From: Nonomuraea pusilla
Lineage (GTDB): Bacteria > Actinomycetota > Actinomycetes > Streptosporangiales > Streptosporangiaceae
DNA: 64,000 nucleotides
Direction of reading: 5' to 3'
Assembly: GCF_900109355.1 (NCBI RefSeq)
Contig: NZ_FOBF01000001.1
Location: 549,613-613,612 of the forward strand
The notes beneath the pieces were generated by a model. That model was not told the DNA's origin and searched no databases. It worked only from the letters and a program-made list of their open reading frames with translations. This document shows positions 55,401 through 63,309 of this stretch, one piece after another (positions within the stretch are counted from its first letter, which is position 1; every line of letters begins with the position of its first letter). The position numbers were made by a program, and so were the translations under genes.

Positions 55401-55483
55401 TCCGGCTGCCCGGTCAGTAGCGTGATCGTCGACGCGTCGCTCCACCTCAAGGGTGGTACGAGGTCGCTCAGGCAGAAGTTCAT
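52427..55483 (-). CDS. Sigma-4-like protein with a large acidic low-complexity insert
   Basis: This 1018-residue protein begins MNFCLSDLVPPLRW, like the 613-residue paralogue, and ends with the same C-terminal module (KDVSQTRRCFRQPDGRWW, LPTGFAAYLGLSPGE, LRERGDRDLLELLG). Between lie about 500 residues of Glu/Ala/Ser/Asp/Pro repeats (for example SEPDVDAEPAAASE), a degenerate copy of the sigma-4-like segment (VDQLAKLFAVPPAAIAATEF, without the Arg-Glu-Arg-Ile core), PWHTREIRALEVPAWQF and a Pro-rich linker. The ATG at 55483 has GGAACGGG before it. The acidic part suggests a flexible, DNA-mimic or tether region. Low complexity makes indel errors possible, but the frame is open throughout. Confidence 0.75.
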   Translation of the reverse strand: MNFCLSDLVPPLRWSDASTITLLTGQPDLPDAWWRSLPMTRVLAAIGPEPLGELLTEIALEHWPAAAVGDVLPALHVLDPEDADEPHIGIALHRAGSWPGLLALTGRELLDQPFIQARPVLNTLFSTVLSRFAPTAQHPSEADVPETAADDGEQDFHELPTGDAPAVQGLSAPENAEDDARSAAGAEPVESREDEQAVEPSTPEPHEADPSDGEDAAAHPNADAGAGAGAGAAQDADLHATDRADAVQEHASHHGDALDGHSTSDDSEAPKDRAQEPAADGADALEDSALERASDRGDALDDHPAPQAAFPEGAPSGPGVEEGAGVEEGAGQGAEASEAEEFPGKSEPGPEVVSEAGSGPEAGSGSEADSEVGFESRVGSFDDREAASPDGPAEPQPMPGVTDEPEVASESNVASEPAAASEPDIAAERAAASEPDVDAEPDVDAEPAAASERDVDAEPAAASESEVGVEPEVVSESEVVLGPDVAGEPGVGVESGAGEAEAAGPQPRVEPDPEHEHEPEHRHDSERGPESERGAGPEGGHGSEREVAAESGAAVEEAGRPEIVLPRREPRSRAAQGPHAFQVDGVPAAPGAPSVPAAPGVPGAPAAPGGSGVPGVPGAAAGPSAVAGSGVSGVPGGAGVTDGAGGDGEELLGLVEAAFADLDDQSWAVAQNRIFTDEPSAVDQLAKLFAVPPAAIAATEFELRARLDHWLSGEQAAPFRVYLDELRRSIGPAVTKDKVIAAAPWHTREIRALEVPAWQFVMAALPLLVPSQVPQPAQPVHQAAPPHLPPSPGGAPPHGGAPLPPPPPPMEGPSAFGPPPGAQFQAFAPAAPGQAESNGGDHGGKPYQPLKDVSQTRRCFRQPDGRWWLRVDVTAEQLGGGECPLPTGFAAYLGLSPGETRTVRSAAGELTMTWHGRPVIESVVRLLADVGAREGGHLFLTLSDEGVLRARHLPVAAQGAETITKALRLVGYTAPGGTREQAARVIATRIGMTGPVSLPDLLTRLRERGDRDLLELLG

Positions 55484-55596
55484 CCCGTTCCGTTCACCAG
55501 CCCCTCACGCCGCCGCAGCGGTGCAGCCATAATCTCGCCGCCCACGGAAAGAGACCATAGTCCGGCAAAACAGCCCCATGCATCATGCACTACGCA

Positions 55597-56373
55597 TCAG
55601 CGCCGGACGGCGGCGAAGCGTAGGCGCACGTAGTCGGCCATCCAGCCCGTCTCCCTGCGCAGAGCGGGTGCGGCCAGCTCGTTCACGCGCCCGAGCAGCG
55701 GTTCCACGATCTCCGGCGGAAGCCCGTCGAGCGCCGACGAGGCGAACATGCGCACCCAGTCGGCGGCCCCGCCCGGACACTCCTCGAGCGGGGTGGGCCG
55801 GTCGAAGTATTCGAGCAGCCGCACCACGAAGCCCTCCTGCTCGAGCCGGCGGGCGTACTCGGCAGGCGTGGGAAAGTACCACGGCAGGTCGGGTTCGCGC
55901 AGACCGTGCTCGCGCCAGGCGGTCAGCATGGCCGCGGTGAGCTCCGCGCAGTTGCCCGCGCCGCCCATCTCGGCGACGAAGCGCCCGCCGGGCTTGAGCG
56001 ACTCGCGGACGTTGGCGATGACGATGGCGGGGTCGCGGCTCATCCAGTGGAGGGCGGCGTTGGAGAAGACGGCGTCGTACGGCTCGACGACGGAGAAGTC
56101 GTGGCCGTCGCCGACGATGAACTTGATGCCGGGGTACTGCGCCAGCGCCTTCTCGATCATGCCGGAGGAGCCGTCGATGCCGAGCACCTCGGCTCCCCTG
56201 AAGGCGATCTGGGCGGTGAGGACGCCGGTGCCGCAGCCGAGGTCGAGCACGCGCTCGCCGGGCTGGGGGTCGAGCAGGTCCACGAGGGGCGCGCCCTGCG
56301 TGGAGACGTAGCCGAAACTGCTGTCGTAGGCGCGACTGTCCCACCGCTCCAAGCTCGGGGTGTCATATCGCAA
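55597..56373 (-). CDS. Class I methyltransferase, trans-aconitate methyltransferase-like
   Basis: This 258-residue protein begins WDSRAYDSSFGYVSTQGAPLVDLL; motif I is VLDLGCGTGVLTAQIA near 45, with GIDGSSGMIEKA, FSNAALHWMSRD (typical of Tam-like enzymes) and LKPGGRFVAEMGG. The frame has no ATG; TTG at 56373 is the likely start, because the nearby ATG at 56366 is out of frame. It may methylate a small carboxylic acid. Divergent or co-directed partners do not help define the substrate. Confidence 0.82.
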   Translation of the reverse strand: MRYDTPSLERWDSRAYDSSFGYVSTQGAPLVDLLDPQPGERVLDLGCGTGVLTAQIAFRGAEVLGIDGSSGMIEKALAQYPGIKFIVGDGHDFSVVEPYDAVFSNAALHWMSRDPAIVIANVRESLKPGGRFVAEMGGAGNCAELTAAMLTAWREHGLREPDLPWYFPTPAEYARRLEQEGFVVRLLEYFDRPTPLEECPGGAADWVRMFASSALDGLPPEIVEPLLGRVNELAAPALRRETGWMADYVRLRFAAVRR

Positions 56374-56475
56374 GACGATCAGCTCACATTCGTTCAGACA
56401 TCGGGCCCCCGTGGCCGTGCTGTCCGTTCACTTTAGAGGCTGAACGTCTCTACGACATATCAAGTCACAAGGGAC

Positions 56476-57540
56476 TCATCCCACGCTCTTGGTCCATTCC
56501 TTCTTCAGGTACGTCTTCGCGGCGTCGGCCTGCGGAATCGTGAGGATCACCGGCGGGCCGGACGCCTTGGGCAGCTTCGCGGCCTGCTCGGTGTCGAGCG
56601 TGCCCTTCATGAGCATGGCCTCGCCGCGCGCGGGACGGGCGTAGCCCTTCTGGAGCAGGTTCTGGCCCTCGTCCGAGAAGAGGAACTCCTGCCACAGCCG
56701 GGCGGCGGCGGGATGCGGCGCGTCCTTGCTGATGGCCTGGACGTGGTACGCCCCGAGCGGCGAGCCCCCGGGGATGACGACCTTCCAGCTCTCGCCGTTG
56801 CGCCCGGCCTGGAGGTGGTCCCAGGTGACGATGACGTTGGCCTTGGCCGGCTCGGTGAGCTGGCCGGCGCGCTTGAGCTTGGCGAACAGCTGGACGCCGC
56901 GCTCGGGCCGCGGGGTGCGCGCGTCCATGGACGCGGCCATGACGCCGTCGAACGCGGCGTCGGAGCGCAGCGGGTCGCCGTCGAGCGCGACGCGGTAGCC
57001 GGGCTTGAGCAGGTCCGCGAACGTGGCGGGCGGCTTGACCTGGCGGGGGTCGTACCCGATGGCCATGTAGCCGCCGTAGGCGGCGTACCAGGCGCCGGAC
57101 GGGTCCTTGACGTCGTCGGGGAGGTCCTGCCACCCGGCGACGCGGTACGGCGCGAACCTCCCGGCCGAGGCGACGGCGACGTCGAGGGTCAGGTCGAACA
57201 CGTCGGGCTTGAGCTGGGCGGCGGCGTCGACCGCGCGCTTGCTGCTCGCACCGGGTTCGAGCTGGGTGACCCTGATGCCGTACTTGTCGGAGAAGGTGTC
57301 GATGATCTCGCCGTAGTTCACCCAGTCGCGCGGCAGCCCGATGACGGTGAGCTGGCCCTCGCGCTTGGCGGCCTCGGCGAGGCGGTCGAGGGTGGAGAAG
57401 CCGTCCTTGAGCGTGGTCGCGCGGACGTTGAGCGGGGGCGGGCTCTGCCCGCCCGCGGCGGGCGGCTGCTCGGGAGATGACGCGCCGCATCCGGCGCTGA
57501 CGACGATGGCGGCCACAGCGGCGCAGGTACGTACGGTCAC
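56476..57540 (-). CDS. Extracellular solute-binding lipoprotein (Fe3+/polyamine type)
   Basis: This 354-residue protein starts with GTG and has a lipobox VVSAGCGASS. The mature protein is a type II periplasmic-binding fold: LTVIGLPRDWVNYGEIIDTFSDKYGI, VFDLTLDVAVASAG, GAWYAAYGGYMAIGYDP, and ARLWQEFLFSDEGQNLLQKGYARP. This is the AfuA/PotD-like group. No permease or ATPase gene is adjacent, so it is an orphan receptor or its transporter is encoded elsewhere. Confidence 0.85.
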   Translation of the reverse strand: MTVRTCAAVAAIVVSAGCGASSPEQPPAAGGQSPPPLNVRATTLKDGFSTLDRLAEAAKREGQLTVIGLPRDWVNYGEIIDTFSDKYGIRVTQLEPGASSKRAVDAAAQLKPDVFDLTLDVAVASAGRFAPYRVAGWQDLPDDVKDPSGAWYAAYGGYMAIGYDPRQVKPPATFADLLKPGYRVALDGDPLRSDAAFDGVMAASMDARTPRPERGVQLFAKLKRAGQLTEPAKANVIVTWDHLQAGRNGESWKVVIPGGSPLGAYHVQAISKDAPHPAAARLWQEFLFSDEGQNLLQKGYARPARGEAMLMKGTLDTEQAAKLPKASGPPVILTIPQADAAKTYLKKEWTKSVG

Positions 57541-57551
57541 ATGACGAATAC

Positions 57552-57773
57552 TTACCGTTGACGCCGCTCAGGTCGAGGAGGCGCGGCCGGAACCACCTTG
57601 GCGGCGACCAGCGTGTCCTCGGGAATCTCGACGAGCGTGCCGTCGCGCCTGCGGACGGCGAGCACCCCGCCCTCCCACGACTCCAGGACGCCGACCGCGT
57701 CGCGGAAGCCTCCTGGCACGCGTCTGCGAGTGGTGATCCGTGAGCCTATGTCCTGAGTTGTGATCTTGATCAC
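57552..57773 (-). CDS. Small SH3-like domain protein
   Basis: This 73-residue protein starts at GTG 57773 (IKITTQDIGSRITTRRRVPGG). GVLESWEGGVLAVRRRDGTLVEIPEDTLVAAKVVP is a compact beta-barrel segment usually seen at the N-terminus of actinobacterial GNAT acetyltransferases next to fdxA. Here the acetyltransferase part is absent and the protein stops after PERRQR. It is divergent from the ferredoxin gene and 11 bases upstream of the lipoprotein gene. Confidence 0.65.
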   Translation of the reverse strand: MIKITTQDIGSRITTRRRVPGGFRDAVGVLESWEGGVLAVRRRDGTLVEIPEDTLVAAKVVPAAPPRPERRQR

Positions 57774-57894
57774 GAGGCGTGCGGCCACGACTTTTGCCAC
57801 CCTCCGTTTCGGCCAGCTGGCAAGCACGGCAATACTAGGGCGTAGCAAACCGCGGTCAGTGTCATGCCATGGTGCGGAGAAGAAGGAGCTCGAG

Positions 57895-58221
57895 GTGACC
57901 TACGTCATCGCGCAGCCTTGCGTGGACGTCCTGGACAAGGCGTGCATCGAGGAGTGCCCCGTCGATTGCATCTACGAGGGCGAGCGCATGCTTTACATCC
58001 ACCCCGACGAGTGCGTGGACTGCGGCGCCTGTGAGCCGGTGTGCCCCGTCGAGGCGATCTTCTACGAGGACGACCTTCCCGAGCAGTGGAAGGACTTCTA
58101 CAAGGCGAACGTCGAGTTCTTCGAGGACCTCGGCTCGCCTGGTGGCGCCTCGAAGGTCGGCAAGATCGAGAAGGACCACCCGGTCGTCGCCGCGCTGCCG
58201 CCGCAGGGCGAGGACCACTAG
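57895..58221 (+). CDS. fdxA: 7Fe ferredoxin
   Basis: This 108-residue ferredoxin is of the [3Fe-4S][4Fe-4S] type: CVDVLDKACIEECPVDCIY lacks one cysteine of a normal 4Fe motif, and CVDCGACEPVCPVEAIF is complete. The C-terminal extension (LPEQWKDFYKANVEFFEDLG) is typical of actinobacterial FdxA/FdxC. GTG start with AAGGAG six bases before it. The order ferredoxin-dapC is conserved in actinobacteria (Rv1177-Rv1178). It donates electrons to oxidoreductases such as P450s. Confidence 0.93.
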   Translation: MTYVIAQPCVDVLDKACIEECPVDCIYEGERMLYIHPDECVDCGACEPVCPVEAIFYEDDLPEQWKDFYKANVEFFEDLGSPGGASKVGKIEKDHPVVAALPPQGEDH

Positions 58222-58280
58222 CCGTCACGGGTGCGCCGCGTCCGCGGCACGCGTTCGGCGACAGACAACCCTGGAGAACC

Positions 58281-59351
58281 GTGAACAACCTGCCCGATTT
58301 CCCCTGGGACCGCCTGGAGCCCTACAAGGAACGCGCCAAGGCGCACCCCGGCGGCATCGTCGACCTGTCGGTCGGCACACCGGTCGACCCGGTGCCCGAG
58401 ATCGTCAGGAAGGCGCTCGTCGACGCGGCCGACAGCCCCGGCTATCCCCTCACGCACGGCACCAGGGCGCTGCGCGAGGCCGCGGCGGGATGGCTGCTGC
58501 GCAGGCACGGCGTCACGGTCGGCCAGCAGGACGTCCTCCCGCTGGTCGGCTCCAAGGAGTTCGTCGCCTGGCTGCCGAGCTACCTCGGCGCCGGGCGGGT
58601 CGTCTTCCCCGAGCTCGCCTATCCCACGTACGACGTGGGGGCGAGGCTGGCCGGGGCCTCCGCCGTGGCCTCCGACGGGCTGCTCGCGGTGGGTCCCGAG
58701 CGCGTCGACCTGGTCTGGGTCAACTCCCCGGGCAATCCCACGGGGCGCGTCCTGCCCGTCGAGCACCTGCGCAAGGTGGTGGCGTGGGCGCGTGAGCGCG
58801 GCGCGGTCGTGGCCTCCGACGAGTGCTACATCGAGCTGGGCTGGGAGGAGCGGCCGGTCTCCATCCTGCATCCCGACGTCTGCGGCGGCTCCCACGAGGG
58901 GCTGCTCGCCGTCCACTCGCTGTCCAAGCGCTCCAACCTGGCGGGTTACCGCGCCGGGTTCGTGACGGGTGACCCCGTCCTGGTCAAGCGCCTGCTGGAG
59001 GTGCGCAAGCACGCCGGCATGATGATGCCCGCGCCCGTCCAGGCCGCGGCGGCGGCCGCCCTGGCCGACGACGCGCACGCCGACCGGCAGCGCGAGGTCT
59101 ACGCCGCGCGGCGCGCCCTGCTGCGGCCGGCGCTGGAGCGGGCGGGCTGGCGCATCGAGCACTCGACGGCCGGCCTGTACCTCTGGGCCACGAACGGGCA
59201 GAGCGCGTGGGATCAGGTAAGTAAGCTCGCCGAAATTGGCATTTTGGTCGCACCGGGCGATTTCTACGGATCGGCAGGTGAACGGCACGTCCGCGTGGCC
59301 GTCACCGCGACCGACGAACGGATCGATGCGGCGGTGCGCCGCCTCCAGTAG
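58281..59351 (+). CDS. dapC: Succinyldiaminopimelate transaminase DapC
   Basis: This 356-residue class I/II PLP aminotransferase has VNSPGNPTGRVLP, ASDECYIELGWE and HSLSKRSNLAGYRAGF with the PLP lysine. Location straight after the 7Fe ferredoxin identifies it as DapC of the succinylase branch of lysine/meso-DAP synthesis. The start is GTG with GGAG upstream. dapE, the next step, lies at 61188. Confidence 0.9.
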   Translation: MNNLPDFPWDRLEPYKERAKAHPGGIVDLSVGTPVDPVPEIVRKALVDAADSPGYPLTHGTRALREAAAGWLLRRHGVTVGQQDVLPLVGSKEFVAWLPSYLGAGRVVFPELAYPTYDVGARLAGASAVASDGLLAVGPERVDLVWVNSPGNPTGRVLPVEHLRKVVAWARERGAVVASDECYIELGWEERPVSILHPDVCGGSHEGLLAVHSLSKRSNLAGYRAGFVTGDPVLVKRLLEVRKHAGMMMPAPVQAAAAAALADDAHADRQREVYAARRALLRPALERAGWRIEHSTAGLYLWATNGQSAWDQVSKLAEIGILVAPGDFYGSAGERHVRVAVTATDERIDAAVRRLQ

Positions 59352-59488
59352 GATCGCGCGTCATGGCGAGCACGGAACAAGTGAGCGCGGAACACCGCAC
59401 ACCGACGTGATCACCACTGTTCGAGCACCACTGACAAATCGATAAAGGGCGTCTGCCGAGACGGACCGCGAGTGGAGCGAGCTGATCG

Positions 59489-60145
59489 ATGAGCATGACC
59501 TCCATGGTCGTACTCGGGCTGAGCATCGCCACCGTCCTGTTGCTGCTGGGGGCCTTCCTGGCCACCCTGCGGCAGGACAGGAAAGGCCGCGCGAGCGCGC
59601 CGGCGGGCGAGGTCGCTCCCGTCGAGCCCCCGCTGCCGGCGCCGGTGAGCGCGACGGCGCATGCCGGCACCGACTACGCCGACCCGCGCACGATCGAGGT
59701 CGGCGACCGCATCCAGGTGCACGGCTCACCCGCGCGCGTGATCGGCGCGATGTACGTCTCATGGCAGGGCCGGCAGTGGACCGAGTACCTCCTGCGCGAC
59801 GCCACCCGCCGCCCGCAGTGGCTCTCGGTCGAGGTCCGCAAGGGCGACCAGCCGCACCTGGAGGTCATGCTCTGGACCGAGGTGCCCACACAGGGCATGG
59901 TTCCGGCGAAGAGCATGCTGATCATGGAGGGCGTCGAGTTCTTCCCGATCGAGCGCGGCACGGCCGCGTTCAGGTCCGAGGGGGAGACCGGCACGCCCGA
60001 GCGGGGCCTGCTCGACTTCGCCGACTACCGGGCCACCGACGGGCGCCTGCTGTCGTTCGAGCGCATCCAGGGCGGCCCCTGGACCGCCTGCTACGCCAGG
60101 CCGCTCGCGCCCGGCTCCATCTCCTTCGCGACCCGCGCCTCCTGA
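59489..60145 (+). CDS. DUF4178 domain protein with N-terminal membrane helix
   Basis: This 218-residue protein has a membrane helix at about residues 7-26, then a basic/Pro linker. The DUF4178 domain (about 70-215) is recognised by EVGDRIQVHGSPARVIGAMYVSWQGRQWTEYLL style strands, LSVEVRKGD and FSFER-like LLSFERIQGG. Function unknown. It is oriented with dapC but 137 bases away. The full-length motif above is abbreviated; positions are 59690-59790. Confidence 0.8.
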   Translation: MSMTSMVVLGLSIATVLLLLGAFLATLRQDRKGRASAPAGEVAPVEPPLPAPVSATAHAGTDYADPRTIEVGDRIQVHGSPARVIGAMYVSWQGRQWTEYLLRDATRRPQWLSVEVRKGDQPHLEVMLWTEVPTQGMVPAKSMLIMEGVEFFPIERGTAAFRSEGETGTPERGLLDFADYRATDGRLLSFERIQGGPWTACYARPLAPGSISFATRAS

Positions 60146-60162
60146 CGACCGCCCCGCCCGCG

Positions 60163-60218
60163 CCTGACCCGCCGCCGGGCGTCGTAAGACCGCCATGCGA
60201 TCGGGGAGGCGGGTCAGG
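60163..60218. terminator. Possible long-loop hairpin between convergent genes
   Basis: CCTGACCCGCC (60163-60173) and GGCGGGTCAGG (60208-60218) form an 11-bp stem with a 34-base loop that includes the stop of the minus-strand gene. Weak candidate because of the loop length. Confidence 0.4.
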
Positions 60219-61077
60219 AGAGCTCGACCTGCCTGCCCGCCGCCTGCCCGCCGGCTCGCCAGCCCCGGTCGGCCTCCATCTCGTTCGACCAGGCGGCGCC
60301 CGCGTAGGCGACCCTGGTCAGCGAGAACTTCTGGGCGTGCGCCACCGACCAGGCGGCGATCAGCCAGCCGCGCTTCTCGGACGTGATGGCCGTGCTGCCG
60401 AGCGCCCTGGCGAGCTGCCGGCGCGCCTCATCGGTCCTGGGCCGAGGGGCCGGGGTGCGCTTGGGGCCGGGCGGGTACCAGCAGTGCACGGCCTTCGGCA
60501 CGCGGCCGGTGAACGCGCCGGCCAGGATCCTGGCCTGCCCCTCGTGGTCGGCGTACGCGTAGCCGCCCGCCGACCGCTGCACCGCCTGGGCCGCGTCGGC
60601 GACGGGCAGCTTGCGGTAGTCCTTCACCTTGACCAGGGCCGCGAAGAACCTGTTCGTCGCGTACACCGGGTCCATGATCTGCTTCTTCGACCCCCAGCCC
60701 TGCGACTCGCGCTGCTGGAAGACGCCGACGGAGTCGCGGTCGCCGTAGGAGATGTTGAACATCTTCGACTCCTGGATCGCGGTGGCGTACGCGATCACGG
60801 CGGCCCGCTCGGGCAGCCTGCGGCGGGCCGCGACGGCGGCGATGGTCGCGGCGATCTGCGCCTGCTCGGGGTCGAGGTCGAGGGCGCCGTCGGGCGTGCG
60901 GACGGCGCAGTACGCCTCGGGCACCGCCAGCGGTTCGGCCCGCTTCAGCAGGTGGACCAGACCCACGGAGATGCCCACGGCCAGGACGGCGACGATCGCC
61001 GCGATGGTGATGACTCCACGGGAGAAGCGCAGGCGCACGCTGAAGAACCTACCCGTCCGGATAGGCTCCCTGGCCAT
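60214..61077 (-). CDS. Membrane-anchored lysozyme-fold protein
   Basis: This 287-residue protein has an N-terminal helix (about 20-42). A transglycosylase-like fold follows: IAYATAIQESKMFNISYGDRDSVGVFQQRESQGWG (positions about 60690-60790) carries a catalytic-type Glu in QESK and the GVFQQR motif. Then come PVYATNRFFAALVKV and QRSAGGYAYADHEGQA. Such genes are often mislabelled heavy-metal transporters; the fold argues for a peptidoglycan-binding or -cutting role outside the membrane. It is divergent from dapE. Confidence 0.78.
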   Translation of the reverse strand: MAREPIRTGRFFSVRLRFSRGVITIAAIVAVLAVGISVGLVHLLKRAEPLAVPEAYCAVRTPDGALDLDPEQAQIAATIAAVAARRRLPERAAVIAYATAIQESKMFNISYGDRDSVGVFQQRESQGWGSKKQIMDPVYATNRFFAALVKVKDYRKLPVADAAQAVQRSAGGYAYADHEGQARILAGAFTGRVPKAVHCWYPPGPKRTPAPRPRTDEARRQLARALGSTAITSEKRGWLIAAWSVAHAQKFSLTRVAYAGAAWSNEMEADRGWRAGGQAAGRQVELS

Positions 61078-61187
61078 GAGTGACGTCGGCGGCGCCGCTC
61101 CGCCGCCTCCGGCGGTGGCCGGGCTTCCGGGCGTCCCGACGAGGCGGCGCTCGACGAGGTGCCGCGCGAGGACGGGGTGAACACCTG

Positions 61188-62243
61188 ATGCTGGATCTGA
61201 CGCAGGACGTCCGCGACCTGACCGCGGCCGTCGTGGACATCGAGTCGGTGAGCGGGGCCGAGCGCCCGCTGGCCGACGCGGTCGAGCGCGCGCTCGCCGC
61301 GCTGCCGCACCTGAAGGTCGAGAGGTCGGGCGAGACCGTCGTCGCCCGCACCGGGCTCGGCCGGCCCGAGCGGGTGCTCCTCGCGGGCCACCTCGACACC
61401 GTGCCCGTGGCGGGCAACCTGCCCAGCAGGGTCGAGGGCGACCTGCTCCACGGCTGCGGCACGTCCGACATGAAGGCGGGCGTCGCGGTCGCGCTGCGGC
61501 TCGCGGCCACGCTGCCGGAGCCGAACCGCGACGTGACGTACGTGTTCTACGACTGCGAGGAGGTCGAGGCCGAGCGCAACGGGCTCAACCGGGTCGCGAG
61601 GGAGCACCCCGACTGGCTGGCGGCCGACTTCGCGGTGCTCATGGAGCCCACCGACGGCGAGATCGAGGGCGGCTGCCAGGGCACGCTGCGCGCGGAGGTC
61701 ACCGTGCGGGGCAAGCGCTCGCACAGCGCCAGGTCGTGGTTCGGGGTCAACGCCGTCCACGGGATCGAGCCGGTGCTGGCCAGGCTGAACGCCTACCAGG
61801 CGCGGCGGCCGGTGGTCGACGGCCTGGAGTACCACGAGGGGCTGAACGCGGTCGGCGTCCGCGGCGGCGTGGCGGGCAACGTGATCCCCGACCTGTGCGT
61901 GGTGACCGTCAACTACCGCTTCGCGCCCGACCTGTCGATCGCGCAGGCGGAGGAGCACGTACGCGAGGTGTTCGACGGTTTCGAGGTGGCCTTCGTGGAC
62001 GCGGCGCCCGGCGCCAGGCCGGGCCTGACGCATCCCGTGGCGGCGGCCTTCGCCGCGGCCGTCGGCGGCACGCCCCGCGCCAAGCTCGGCTGGACGGACG
62101 TCGCCAGGTTCTCGGACCTCGGGGTGCCGGCCGTGAACTACGGCCCGGGCGACCCGAACCTCGCCCACCAGCAGGGCGAGTACGTGTCGCTGACGAGGAT
62201 CGTCGACAGCGAGCGCGCCCTGCGGAGCTGGCTCACAACATGA
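61188..62243 (+). CDS. dapE: Succinyl-diaminopimelate desuccinylase DapE
   Basis: This 351-residue M20 metallopeptidase-fold enzyme has [31 protein letters not shown] (catalytic Glu), [14 protein letters not shown] and SHSARSW with the late [15 protein letters not shown]. It removes succinate from N-succinyl-LL-DAP to give LL-DAP. The ATG at 61188 is preferred over an in-frame ATG at 61080 because relatives begin [21 protein letters not shown]. Its stop lies within a 20-bp terminator stem. Confidence 0.92.
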   Translation: MLDLTQDVRDLTAAVVDIESVSGAERPLADAVERALAALPHLKVERSGETVVARTGLGRPERVLLAGHLDTVPVAGNLPSRVEGDLLHGCGTSDMKAGVAVALRLAATLPEPNRDVTYVFYDCEEVEAERNGLNRVAREHPDWLAADFAVLMEPTDGEIEGGCQGTLRAEVTVRGKRSHSARSWFGVNAVHGIEPVLARLNAYQARRPVVDGLEYHEGLNAVGVRGGVAGNVIPDLCVVTVNYRFAPDLSIAQAEEHVREVFDGFEVAFVDAAPGARPGLTHPVAAAFAAAVGGTPRAKLGWTDVARFSDLGVPAVNYGPGDPNLAHQQGEYVSLTRIVDSERALRSWLTT

Positions 62244-62288
62244 AAGTGGCTTTCCTCGCCGGCCATTTGGCGGGGAAAGCCACTTTCA
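62241..62288 (+). terminator. Long-stem terminator overlapping the dapE stop
   Basis: TGAAAGTGGCTTTCC at 62241-62255 pairs perfectly with 62274-62288. A T-G wobble and four inner pairs (CGCC with GGCG) extend the stem to 20 pairs around an 8-base loop. The dapE TGA is the first three bases of the stem. T-rich runs occur later near 62345-62360. Confidence 0.85.
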
Positions 62289-62479
62289 GTCCCGAGCAGC
62301 ACCCTCGGCAGTTAGACGCAGGGGAGTCGAAATCCGGTTCCCTCCTTTTTTCAAGATTTTTTGCCCGGTCGCTTTACGGCGCTTACCTGCGGTTCCGGAG
62401 TTTCGGGATACTCGGAAGGCATGCACGGGAACGCGCGGGCAGGCATGGGATGGCCGGGCCAAGCGCACGTCAAGAGAGC

Positions 62480-62485
62480 TAGCGT
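62480..62485 (+). promoter_or_regulatory. -10-like box, leaderless start of the 62493 gene
   Basis: TAGCGT is followed by seven bases and the ATG at 62493; no ribosome site is visible. Confidence 0.45.
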
Positions 62486-62492
62486 GATCCCC

Positions 62493-63299
62493 ATGGAAAA
62501 GACACGTCGGGAGCGCCGTCAAGGCCAGGCCGTGGTACGCGGCAGCCTCGTCCCCAGCTCCACCCATGACCAGCGGCTGCTCGACCGGCAGGGGCCGGCC
62601 GACTGGGTGCACATGGACCCGTGGCGGGTGCTGCGCATCCAGGCCGAGTTCGTGGAGGGGTTCGGCCAGCTCGCCGAGCTGCCGCCGGCGGTCACGGTGT
62701 TCGGCTCGGCCCGCACCCCCGGCGACTCCCCCGACTACACGATGGGCCGCGCCCTCGGGCGGGCGCTGGCCGAGGCGGGCTACGCCGTCATCACCGGCGG
62801 CGGCCCCGGCGTCATGGAGGCCGCCAACAGGGGCGCGTCCGAGGTCGACGGCGCGGTGTCGGTCGGGCTCGGCATCGAGCTGCCCTTCGAGCAGCGCATG
62901 AACGAGTACGTGGACCTCGGCATCGAGTTCCGCTACTTCTTCGTCCGCAAGACGATGTTCGTCAAGTACTCCCACGGCTTCATCGCCCTGCCGGGCGGCT
63001 TCGGCACCCTGGACGAGCTGTTCGAGGCGCTCACGCTGGTGCAGACCCACAAGGTCACGTCCTTCCCCGTGGTGCTCATGGGCTCGGAGTTCTGGGGCGG
63101 CCTGATGGACTGGATCAAGACCAGCCTCCTCGGCAGCGGCAAGATCGCCTCGCACGACCTGCACCTGATCTCCGTCACCGACGACGTGGACGAGGCCGTG
63201 CGCATCATCGTCGACGCAGACCTGGCCCGCTCGAAGCAGCGCGAGGAGGAGCGCAAGGCCGCCCAGGCCGCCGAGGCCCAGCAGGCGGAGCCCCAATAG
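62493..63299 (+). CDS. TIGR00730/LOG family protein, longer form
   Basis: This 268-residue Rossmann-fold protein has AVTVFGSARTPGDSPDYTMG, VITGGGPGVMEAANRGA, RYFFVRKTMFVKYS and FIALPGGFGTLDELFEAL, the PGGxGTxxE motif of cytokinin-riboside-5'-monophosphate phosphoribohydrolases. The N-terminal 60 residues and Lys/Glu/Gln-rich tail distinguish it from the next gene. It probably hydrolyses nucleoside monophosphates. A second family member follows 10 bases later. Confidence 0.88.
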   Translation: MEKTRRERRQGQAVVRGSLVPSSTHDQRLLDRQGPADWVHMDPWRVLRIQAEFVEGFGQLAELPPAVTVFGSARTPGDSPDYTMGRALGRALAEAGYAVITGGGPGVMEAANRGASEVDGAVSVGLGIELPFEQRMNEYVDLGIEFRYFFVRKTMFVKYSHGFIALPGGFGTLDELFEALTLVQTHKVTSFPVVLMGSEFWGGLMDWIKTSLLGSGKIASHDLHLISVTDDVDEAVRIIVDADLARSKQREEERKAAQAAEAQQAEPQ

Positions 63300-63302
63300 G
63301 CT
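63297..63302 (+). promoter_or_regulatory. -10-like box overlapping the previous stop
   Basis: TAGGCT, whose TAG is the stop of the previous gene, is followed by seven bases and the GTG at 63310. No ribosome site is visible, so an internal leaderless promoter is possible. Confidence 0.45.
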
Positions 63303-63309
63303 GCCTGCC

